A stretch of 64,000 nt of DNA from Yamagishiella unicocca. Taxonomy: Eukaryota > Chlorophyta > Chlorophyceae > Chlamydomonadales > Volvocaceae. The first letter of the stretch is position 1. Every line of letters starts with the position of its first letter. Below are positions 9,389-16,695 of this stretch, one piece after another. The DNA is taken from positions 120,620-184,619 of the forward strand of contig BDSL01000149.1 of assembly GCA_003116995.1 (NCBI GenBank). Direction: 5' to 3'. Made by a program: the position numbers and the translations under genes. A model generated the notes under the pieces. It was given only the letters and a program-made list of their open reading frames with translations. It did no database searches and had not been told where the DNA came from.

Positions 9389-10525
9389 TTACTCCTGGTA
9401 ATCCTTGAAGAAGGACACGTTGTTCCGCTTCTTCTCCTCCTTCTCCTTCTTCTTGTCCGTCGACTCCTGGAAGCCGTTGCACGCTGAAATCAGCGCCTTA
9501 TAGGCACCTGCGCCACTGATCTTCTTTGCATCGAGGCACATGTAAGGTACGCTCTTGAGCACCTGGATCCACTGCTTGTCGTGGATTTTCACCGTCACGC
9601 CATTGGAGGTGGCGCTGATGGACGGTGACTTGAAGTCTCCCTCAATGAGGACCTCGCTAATGCGAATCTCGAAGTTATCCTCCAGCTTCTTCAGCAACGT
9701 CTTATTGAGTGCGAATGCACCGGAAGCGTACTTCATGAATGCGTGTTTTACGCATGGCATGGCCTCACTGGGATCCATGTCAATTACGAGGTTCTCAGTC
9801 AGAAGCCTCTTCTCCTTTGGAGACAATTTCTTGAGCTCTGGGTAGAGCTTCAACGCGATGGCCTCTGCCACAGCGATCCTCTTCTTGTGGGTTAGAGGGA
9901 CCTGAATGTCGCTGTAGTGCTTCTTTGCAATCTGCAGCAGCTGCTCTGCATTTCGCTGCACACTGTAGACCGCCTTCGCGATCCCAGCGATAGTCTTTTC
10001 CTCATCTTCGCAGTTCAGGGCATCCTTGAGATGCTTCATGAATGGGCTGTTCGGATCACAGCGGGACGCGAACGACCCGTCCGTCTTCTTCATCCCGTCA
10101 ATCTCCATGCACGCGCTCATCACGTCGGGTAGACGCTGCTGCTGCTTGGAGGAGCTTGGTGGGGTGTCAGACGCATAGTGCCTAGTCTCCACCATCTCGC
10201 GTGGGGGGTCAGACGCATAGCGCCTCTCGCGTGGCTGAAAAGGCTCATCGAGCTCGAGCTCGGCCTCCACCACATTGTGGGTATGACTCCAAGGCTTCGT
10301 AAAGCCTGCAGAGCGCTCCGACACATAGGGTTGTTTGAACACGTAATCCTGCAGTTTGCGCTGATGCTGTGACGAGTCACAGCTGGCATCGCCCGCGCTC
10401 GTGCTTGGGACTCCGAAGGTAGATCCTGCGGAGTCAGAGCCACAAGTGATTCCCACCCTTTTTACCAGCGTATCATTGATCATTTTCAGCATCTGGTGCT
10501 GTTTCTCAAAAGACTGGGACTGCAT
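9389..10525 (-). CDS. Unknown protein with disordered N-terminus and basic tail
   Basis: 378 residues. Residues 1-150 are low complexity with two similar RRYASDPP / RHYASDTPP segments. Residues about 165-350 look globular and mostly helical (IAGIAKAVYSVQRNAEQLLQIAKKH; KKRIAVAEAIALKLYPELKKLSPKEKRLL). The end is strongly charged (DKKKEKEEKKRNN). No enzyme motif is recognised. The gene is somewhat GC-richer than the flanking AT-rich DNA. A divergent promoter region of about 200 bases separates it from the nucleotide kinase gene. Confidence 0.8.
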   Translation of the reverse strand: MQSQSFEKQHQMLKMINDTLVKRVGITCGSDSAGSTFGVPSTSAGDASCDSSQHQRKLQDYVFKQPYVSERSAGFTKPWSHTHNVVEAELELDEPFQPRERRYASDPPREMVETRHYASDTPPSSSKQQQRLPDVMSACMEIDGMKKTDGSFASRCDPNSPFMKHLKDALNCEDEEKTIAGIAKAVYSVQRNAEQLLQIAKKHYSDIQVPLTHKKRIAVAEAIALKLYPELKKLSPKEKRLLTENLVIDMDPSEAMPCVKHAFMKYASGAFALNKTLLKKLEDNFEIRISEVLIEGDFKSPSISATSNGVTVKIHDKQWIQVLKSVPYMCLDAKKISGAGAYKALISACNGFQESTDKKKEKEEKKRNNVSFFKDYQE

Positions 10526-10733
10526 GATTCTTCACAATTGGTTCTTCACAATTGGTAACGCGACAGTATTGAACTTTGCCCCCATTTCGAAATCAATTTT
10601 TTACATTTTTTTTTTACATTTTACGTAGTTACAATTCGTAGTAGTCATACCGATCAACGATCAATCAAACATAAAATAGAAAAATAGAAACATCACTATC
10701 CTGTATGTTTGCTCGACGATAGGACGTGACACA

Positions 10734-11345
10734 ATGGAAAGGGCATTGCCCCGTGTTATTGCGATATGCGGGGCAAAACGCGCTGGCAAGGATGTCATTG
10801 CACAACACCTTGCATCTCGTTTTAATTATGAAGTTGTTAAGTTCGCCACACCGCTCAAGGAGGCTATGAAAATCCTCTTTGACATGACAGATGCCGAGTT
10901 GGAAACGGACCTCAAGGATGAGCACCATACGGTTTGGCAGACAACCCCAAGAGCATTGATGCAGTATCTTGGGACTGAAGTATTTCAGTATGGTATCCAG
11001 AATCATATTCCTCACGTGGATAGGCGTTTCTGGGCCGAAAAGTTATTTGCCAGGTACAGGAGTGGTGGTGTGGGCAATGTGGGTGGCAACACCAGGATTG
11101 TCATATCGGACTTGCGATTTCAGCACGAGGTAGAGACTATAGTCAAATATTCAGCAGGTGATTACTTAATAATGCGCGTAAATCGTGACAGTGATGTTTT
11201 GTTAGATATTGGTGATAATGCTGGCAAGCACGCATCAGAGGTAGAGTTTCAAAACATTATGGTCCATGAATGCCTCCGAAATAATGGCACCATTCAAGAT
11301 CTGGAAAACAAGGTTGATGAAATTATGATGAACTTCAAGACTTAG
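10734..11345 (+). CDS. Deoxynucleoside monophosphate kinase
   Basis: 203 residues, ATG at 10734. It opens with a P-loop NTPase core (IAICGAKRAGKD, residues about 8-20), followed by FATPLKEAMKILF, the RALMQYLGTE segment and WAEKLFARY, then the strand VISDLRFQHEVE. This layout is that of the dNMP kinase family found in T4-like phages and in mimivirus-type genomes, which phosphorylates dNMPs to dNDPs to supply DNA synthesis. Length fits the family. A run of imperfect repeats (11400-11480) follows the stop. Confidence 0.85.
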   Translation: MERALPRVIAICGAKRAGKDVIAQHLASRFNYEVVKFATPLKEAMKILFDMTDAELETDLKDEHHTVWQTTPRALMQYLGTEVFQYGIQNHIPHVDRRFWAEKLFARYRSGGVGNVGGNTRIVISDLRFQHEVETIVKYSAGDYLIMRVNRDSDVLLDIGDNAGKHASEVEFQNIMVHECLRNNGTIQDLENKVDEIMMNFKT

Positions 11346-11398
11346 TAGCCGTGCCAAATTTATACAGATACAGCGGTCATTGTAAACTTGTCCTAAAC

Positions 11399-11480
11399 TG
11401 GAGACTCTACATTGAGACTCTACATTGAGACTCCACAATGAGACACCACATTGAGACACCACATTGAGACTCTACATTGT
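11399..11480. repeat. Imperfect 16-19-bp tandem repeat
   Basis: About five copies of a GAGACTCTACATT / GAGACACCACATT unit between the dNMP kinase gene and the following membrane protein, probably in the leader of the latter. Confidence 0.85.
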
Positions 11481-11519
11481 GATCCATCAATTCTCGGGTT
11501 ATATATTATAACTCAGCAA

Positions 11520-12101
11520 ATGTCTACTACTCAATCCACTACAGTACCCACTACATCAAAGGGCACCTTTTTGAGCCAGCTATTTAACGCTATCAAATCT
11601 GTGAACTCAAGCGCAGGTGCTCCTGGTGCTGTTTCTGCTACCCCCATCAGTTCATTAAATGCACAAACTCTCAATATGTTCAAATCGACGGGCAAAACCA
11701 CAACGCAGCTAGCACAGATGATTTATGACAGTCAGTACATTCAAAGCACCATTGACAATGAAAGTACCCGTGTCCAAGACCTCGATGATAAATCCAGAAG
11801 GAACATCTACAAGGTACAGCAGATGACGCTAATGGCAGCGTATACCACCGAGTATTATAAGTTCCTTATTAATATTATTGTGTTTTCGGTATTCATCACC
11901 GTCCTGTGCCTAGCAGTGGGGGCAGCATACAAAGCTGATGTGCTCACGTCATTTTGGCTAGTGGCTACCATAATCCTCTCCATTGCAATCGTATACACAT
12001 TGGGTATGATCTATGCATTCCATTCAATGCGCAAACGCACTAGACACGACTGGAATCAGTTCTATTTCCGCCCTTCCAAGGAAGTCCTCGAATCCATCTA
12101 G
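11520..12101 (+). CDS. Two-pass membrane protein, unknown
   Basis: The ATG at 11520 is preferred over the longer frame, whose extension lies in the tandem repeat. The 193-residue product has an S/T-rich N-terminus, a helical region with DLDDKSRRNIYKVQQM, and two hydrophobic segments (FLINIIVFSVFITVLCLAVGA and FWLVATIILSIAIVYTLGMIY) separated by a short loop, followed by a basic tail (SMRKRTRHDW). Orientation would place both ends on the same side. Such proteins are common in NCLDV inner membranes; that role is inferred. Confidence 0.75.
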   Translation: MSTTQSTTVPTTSKGTFLSQLFNAIKSVNSSAGAPGAVSATPISSLNAQTLNMFKSTGKTTTQLAQMIYDSQYIQSTIDNESTRVQDLDDKSRRNIYKVQQMTLMAAYTTEYYKFLINIIVFSVFITVLCLAVGAAYKADVLTSFWLVATIILSIAIVYTLGMIYAFHSMRKRTRHDWNQFYFRPSKEVLESI

Positions 12102-12183
12102 GAGTAATTTAGTACGTCATAATAATACATAATAATAGTACGTAATACGACGTAATAATGGTAGTATATCTATTACCTACATG

Positions 12184-12264
12184 CAGCGTTGTGCCCGTAT
12201 TAACTAAACCTGAAGTTCATTTTATAAAATGATTCAAGGGTGTATTATTACGGGCACAACGCTG
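12184..12264. mobile_element. Family-1 MITE, full copy, TSD CCTACATG
   Basis: An 81-bp element starting CAGCGTTGTGCCCGTA and ending with the inverted repeat TACGGGCACAACGCTG. It is flanked by a perfect 8-bp duplication CCTACATG at 12176-12183 and 12265-12272. The internal part has drifted from the other copies. Confidence 0.95.
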
Positions 12265-12279
12265 CCTACATGTCACATG

Positions 12280-12528
12280 TCACCTGTACATGCGTACTGT
12301 GACGATGACCATGATCCCCGCAATAGTGAGGACAACACCTAAGATTATGAGCCATGTGTACCATCGTATGCCCGTTGTATCCGAAACATCGCCTGTCAAA
12401 AACTTTGTTGATGGGGTGGTTGTCCACGCAGATAGGATAGCTGGATAGAGTGAAGTTTGAGTAGAGCTGGCCAATGCTCTAACCCTTGATGATAGGATTG
12501 GAGGGGGCACTGGGGATGATGATGGCAT
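12280..12528 (-). CDS. Small single-pass membrane protein
   Basis: 82 residues with a P/S-rich N-terminus, an S/T-rich middle, and one strong hydrophobic helix near the C-terminus (WLIILGVVLTIAGIMVIVTV) followed by RMYR. This is a tail-anchored arrangement. It ends just right of the element at 12184. No family is recognised; reality rests on the well-formed membrane segment and uninterrupted frame. Confidence 0.55.
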   Translation of the reverse strand: MPSSSPVPPPILSSRVRALASSTQTSLYPAILSAWTTTPSTKFLTGDVSDTTGIRWYTWLIILGVVLTIAGIMVIVTVRMYR

Positions 12529-12647
12529 TTAGAGGATGAACTGTTAACTATTATGTAATTGGAAAACTTCATGACGATATTTCTGTGATTAGTAGTAAAA
12601 TTCAAGTAAATAAAAGATACAACAAACAACAAACAACAAAAACAACA

Positions 12648-13634
12648 ATGATGGCAAATATACCAGAGGAGTTCAGGTTTGAGCAAAGGGACATTGTACG
12701 ACCATCTGTCATCATGCATCCATTGGAAGTTCCCTGCAAAGGCGAACCCGTTTGTAACTCATATGAAGACATCATTGGTGTATTAAACGGATACAAACGT
12801 GTATCCATCGTCTTGCGTGAACATTTTGTACCCGGAACACCTCCAAATCCAGACCATCCTTCATCAATATACTCCTGTGCGGAACGTCCAGTACACGATT
12901 GGATCGCATGGAAAAAGCGTCTATTTGAGACGTGCCACTCGTCGGGACTGGTTGTGTGGAGCATCCCTGAAAAGAAAGATACAGTACTAATCTTTCATGA
13001 GACGTCCGCGACCTATGCTGCATTGGTGTACATATGCATTTTTAGTCCTGGCGAGATGGGCGCCTTCTTTGATAATGTATCTGACATGAACACATTTCCA
13101 TACATTGCCGGGAAATTGATGGGTTATAATGAACGCGATATCGAGTCTTGGTACCTCAGGGATGCACTTGCAAATTACCTCCTCATTGAGGATGACATCT
13201 TGCAAACGCCCCCTGAACAGCTCAGACAAATGGTGGGATCAAATGTTCTGAAGGAGTTCCACAAAACATTCTTAACGTTCATGGCCCACGCTGACATTTT
13301 GGCATACAAGACGCTCAATAACGAGAATATCATACGCCTAGCCGATATTATGAAGTCAGAGGCAGTCTCAGTTGGATCTGTTGTAATGTCTCTTGCCCAG
13401 AAACCAAAGACATTACCTATTGCCCAGAAGCTAAAGACAATGTCCCTTGCCCAGAATCCAAAGACAGTGTCCCTTGCCCAGAAGTCCGAGACATTACCTC
13501 TCGCTCAGAAGCCCAATACAGTGTCCCTTTCCCAGAATCCAAAGAATCCAAAGACAGTGTCCCTTGCCCAGAAGTCCGAGACATTACCTCTCGCTCAGAA
13601 GCCCAAGACAGTGTCCCTTGCTCAGAAGCCCTAG
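12648..13634 (+). CDS. Unknown paralogue A with KPKTVSLAQ repeat tail
   Basis: The ATG pair at 12648 follows an ACAACA-rich leader. The 329-residue protein has an N-terminal domain of about 235 residues clearly related to the gene at 14307: both have DI(V/I)RP(S/P)V(I/L)MH, LNGY(K/R)R, a W-x-x-WK/FWK(K/Q)R block, G-x-L-(M/F)GY, and (D/E)IE(S/A)WYL followed by FH. The last 80 residues are about ten copies of a nonapeptide-like unit (PKTVSLAQK / PKTLPLAQK) from tandem DNA repeats at 13385-13632. The shared domain is unfamiliar to me and has no obvious catalytic motif. The tail is probably fast evolving. Confidence 0.8.
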   Translation: MMANIPEEFRFEQRDIVRPSVIMHPLEVPCKGEPVCNSYEDIIGVLNGYKRVSIVLREHFVPGTPPNPDHPSSIYSCAERPVHDWIAWKKRLFETCHSSGLVVWSIPEKKDTVLIFHETSATYAALVYICIFSPGEMGAFFDNVSDMNTFPYIAGKLMGYNERDIESWYLRDALANYLLIEDDILQTPPEQLRQMVGSNVLKEFHKTFLTFMAHADILAYKTLNNENIIRLADIMKSEAVSVGSVVMSLAQKPKTLPIAQKLKTMSLAQNPKTVSLAQKSETLPLAQKPNTVSLSQNPKNPKTVSLAQKSETLPLAQKPKTVSLAQKP

Positions 13635-13764
13635 ACTCCTTATTGAAAGACCAGGTCAACGACCAGTCATTTGTCAAAGTCATACTCTGAACTCAACACT
13701 GGAGTATCTTTATGGATTATGTAGCAAAGATATAAAGCCTTTTCTTGGATAAAATAGTACTTGT

Positions 13765-13792
13765 ATGATGAGATTACAATGATGAGATTACA
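13765..13792 (+). promoter_or_regulatory. Two short upstream ORFs from a 14-bp tandem repeat
   Basis: Three tandem copies of the 14-mer ATGATGAGATTACA begin at 13765, 13779 and 13793. The first two open five-codon frames (MMRLQ then TGA); only the third is in frame with the gene that follows. This could lower its translation, or be a neutral repeat. Confidence 0.6.
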
Positions 13793-14116
13793 ATGATGAG
13801 ATTACAACCATTTGAAGAGGTGATATTTTTAGGATTCAACGATGCCATAATCGAAAAGATTAAAGAAGACTGTTTAAGATTCGTAAATTTCAAATTTACA
13901 TCTGATGGTAAAGACTGGGGCTGCTTAAGTATTGATGGTGTTATTTTTGGCAATAACAATAAATATTTTCTACATAAAATTAAGAACGGATTCGACGTTC
14001 AAGTTACTCCGAAACATCGAAATCCGGGAGCCTATGAATATGGTATTTACATATTCGAAGAAGATGATATAACTAAATTTATAGTATATCATAACTCACA
14101 TGGTCCTTTTATCTAG
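13793..14116 (+). CDS. Small AT-rich unknown protein
   Basis: 107 residues starting in the last of three 14-bp repeats. The sequence alternates strands and short loops (VIFLGFNDAII, WGCLSIDGVIFG, YEYGIYIFEEDDITKFIVYHN), suggesting a compact beta-rich fold. It is more AT-rich than the flanking genes. No family is recognised. Confidence 0.65.
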   Translation: MMRLQPFEEVIFLGFNDAIIEKIKEDCLRFVNFKFTSDGKDWGCLSIDGVIFGNNNKYFLHKIKNGFDVQVTPKHRNPGAYEYGIYIFEEDDITKFIVYHNSHGPFI

Positions 14117-14306
14117 AACATAGCTTCTTTATTTTTTTTTGATACATCCAAAATCATAGAACAAGCGTTCAGTCATCCTCGCGGTAGACACATATCCTCG
14201 GCAAATGACAAACGACAAATCATGAGAGCACACGAACGAGTTTACAACGGGATAAATTGTCATTCTCAATGTCAAAGGACACAACAAAGGACACAATCAA
14301 AGGACA

Positions 14307-15635
14307 ATGTTCAAAAGTCGGACCCGAGCCCGAAGTCGGCCCAGAACATCATCACGGAGTCCACCTAATCTTCAGCGTTCGTCAAAGTCAACGACGAGCA
14401 GAAATTACAATTTTGCATGGAGTCGAGACGATATCATTAGGCCACCTGTGCTTATGCACAGCAAGTACCATGTGCCTGTCCTTTCGAATCCAAACGTGAC
14501 AAACACAAAACCACAAAATGACTCCTCAAGTTGCCATGGGTTTGAGGACTTATTGGGCGTACTCAATGGCTACCGGCGTATCGGTATCGTAAAATTATCG
14601 AACCTTACCATGTCAAACGCTGAAGATGCATCAGTAGGAAGCACCTGCATGGGTCGCAAGGTCAATAACTGGACTTTCTGGAAACAGCGCGTGCTTTTGG
14701 CGTGCCAAGATGCAGGGATGTATTATTACTATTGGCAAGGTAATGGAGATGATAATAGAGGGTCATCACCCAATGACCAGGCTGTCGTATTCAAGAAGGA
14801 GGATGCAATATACGCTGCCCTCTATGGCGCCATCCAGTCAGACAATCTGTACAATGGCTATATTGGTGGTACGTTATTCGGGTACAGTGGTGATGACATT
14901 GAGGCATGGTACCTGGGGCGCTGCCTGCAGAGCATGCTTCTGACAAACATATTTGATGTTGAGCCAAAGAAGCTCATGAAAATGTCTGCGCATCTTCTTG
15001 GTCCATTCCATGAAAATTTTTTAAAACTCGCAGTGAGAGCCAGTGACAGGGGAGCCTCTCTTATGGAAAGTGAAGATGTAGTGCGAGCGGCACAAGATAT
15101 CTCCAGCAAGATGATCCTCGTTGGAAACACCATGGTGATGCAGCGTCCACAACCACAACAACCACAACCACAGCCACAGCCACAACAACAACCTTCCAAT
15201 AAAGTGATTGGACAAGAGGGGGAACTGGGTCCTTTTGGTGATCGTCGAGATCGTGGTGATCGTGGTGATCGTGGAGATCGTCGAGATCGTGGTGATCGTG
15301 GAGATCGTGGTGATCGTCGAGATCGTAACGACAGTAAAGATCGTGGTGATCGCGTTGACCGTAACGAACTTAAAGAACGTGGTGATCGTGGAGATCGTGG
15401 AGATGATCAACAAAAAGCGCAGCCATTGGGGCGTGATCAAGAAATTAGTGGCCAAACACGTAATAAGAGTAATGATGAGTTTCAGGGTATGCAGATGGAA
15501 CGTGGTGAAAGTGATGATGATATGGGCCGAGGAAGGGGTCGAGGGAGAGGCAGGGGAAGAGGCAGGGGAAGAGGCAGGGGAAGAGGTCGAGGCAGGGGAA
15601 GAGGTAGGGGTAGGGGGAGAGGGAGGGACATATAG
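14307..15635 (+). CDS. Unknown paralogue B with GDRGDR and RGRG tail
   Basis: 442 residues. Residues about 35-270 are the same domain as the gene at 12648 (see IIRPPVLMH, LLGVLNGYRR, FWKQRVLLAC, IGGTLFGYSGDDIEAWYLG). After a PQQPQPQPQ linker, the tail has about fifteen GDR/RDR units (15240-15405) and then roughly sixteen RG repeats (15540-15625). RGG/RG-rich tails usually bind RNA and favour phase separation, so an RNA- or DNA-associated role in virus factories is a fair inference. The core domain's function is unknown. Confidence 0.8.
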   Translation: MFKSRTRARSRPRTSSRSPPNLQRSSKSTTSRNYNFAWSRDDIIRPPVLMHSKYHVPVLSNPNVTNTKPQNDSSSCHGFEDLLGVLNGYRRIGIVKLSNLTMSNAEDASVGSTCMGRKVNNWTFWKQRVLLACQDAGMYYYYWQGNGDDNRGSSPNDQAVVFKKEDAIYAALYGAIQSDNLYNGYIGGTLFGYSGDDIEAWYLGRCLQSMLLTNIFDVEPKKLMKMSAHLLGPFHENFLKLAVRASDRGASLMESEDVVRAAQDISSKMILVGNTMVMQRPQPQQPQPQPQPQQQPSNKVIGQEGELGPFGDRRDRGDRGDRGDRRDRGDRGDRGDRRDRNDSKDRGDRVDRNELKERGDRGDRGDDQQKAQPLGRDQEISGQTRNKSNDEFQGMQMERGESDDDMGRGRGRGRGRGRGRGRGRGRGRGRGRGRGRGRGRDI

Positions 15636-15699
15636 ACGATAGAGAACACTAGATATTCAGCCTTTTTAGGTGCATACGGTGACACTCTATATCTGCGTT

Positions 15700-15782
15700 C
15701 AGTGTTGTGCCCGTAATAAGACACCCTTAAATCACAAGTTGTAAAACAAACTTAAGGTTTAGTTAATACGGGCACAATGCTG
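15700..15782. mobile_element. Family-1 MITE, full copy, no clear TSD
   Basis: An 83-bp element starting CAGTGTTGTGCCCGTA and ending ACGGGCACAATGCTG, opposite in orientation to the copy at 12184. The internal section matches the consensus except for a 2-bp difference. The 8-bp flanks do not match. Confidence 0.9.
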
Positions 15783-15932
15783 GTCATTAGTGAATGGGAT
15801 TTGTTCCCCGCGCTATCGCCGGATAGCACTATACTTAAGCAGTTTTTGTAGCTCGAAATTCAGCGAATGACTAATAATTTCATGCTATAGATTATTATCT
15901 GCTGTGTATTGACCCATTACAAACACACATAT

Positions 15933-16694
15933 ATGGTCTGGTTCAGTTCTCTGGATCGTTTCGCATTCAGAGCCGTGAACAATTATGTGCTGCGCAAGCG
16001 TACAAATAACTCATTAACTTTAATCCACAATGATCGAAAGACGAAGGGCATCGTCCACACGATAGGAACAAATACAGTCATCTGTGTCAAAAAAGCACCC
16101 AGTCGTCCAGTAATTATCTATTCACATGGTCGCGGTGAGGACTTGGGATTCATGATCAAGCACAAGCTGATGGAGATGTTATCCGATTACACGAATTGTA
16201 CAGTCTATGCGTACGAATACCCTGGTTATGGCTACCAACATTTCTCAGAGGTATCCAGCTCACAGACCATCCTTCAACTTCTTGAACTCTACACCATGCT
16301 CGCTGATAAACATCAACGCATCATCCTCTACGGATACTCAATGGGCACTGGAGTCACTATGCAAGCACTGAAAAACATGATGCAATACAGCATGCCTTTG
16401 CCAGAAAGCATAATATTAGAGGGCGCATTCACATCGCTCCTCGGAACCAACATCCCCATCAAGTTCAAACTACCTCTTGCAGCAGGCATCGATTTATTCA
16501 AGACGTATAAAGTCCTACCGTCTGTCACGATACCCCTTTACTTCATTCATGGCACAGATGATCAGATATGTCCCGTCGATAAAGTAATAAAAATGGCAAA
16601 AAAGTTCAAATCCTTGATATTGCCAGGCAGGGACCATTTCACTGTGAGACGGGATCGCAAATACGCTCCATACATCCGCAAGATAACCAAGTGA
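15933..16694 (+). CDS. Alpha/beta hydrolase (ABHD17/Bem46-like)
   Basis: The first ATG is at 15933 ([10 protein letters not shown]). The 253-residue protein shows the alpha/beta hydrolase series: the strand and oxyanion loop YSHGRGED, the nucleophile elbow GYSMG (serine near residue 137), the acid-loop HGTDD and a late DHF histidine. The order and length fit the ABHD17/Bem46 group of serine hydrolases, some of which remove fatty acids from membrane proteins. Substrate is unknown. The N-terminus has basic and hydrophobic residues but no clear signal peptide. It converges with the multi-zinc gene, the two stops lying one base apart. Confidence 0.85.
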   Translation: MVWFSSLDRFAFRAVNNYVLRKRTNNSLTLIHNDRKTKGIVHTIGTNTVICVKKAPSRPVIIYSHGRGEDLGFMIKHKLMEMLSDYTNCTVYAYEYPGYGYQHFSEVSSSQTILQLLELYTMLADKHQRIILYGYSMGTGVTMQALKNMMQYSMPLPESIILEGAFTSLLGTNIPIKFKLPLAAGIDLFKTYKVLPSVTIPLYFIHGTDDQICPVDKVIKMAKKFKSLILPGRDHFTVRRDRKYAPYIRKITK

Positions 16695-16695
16695 C

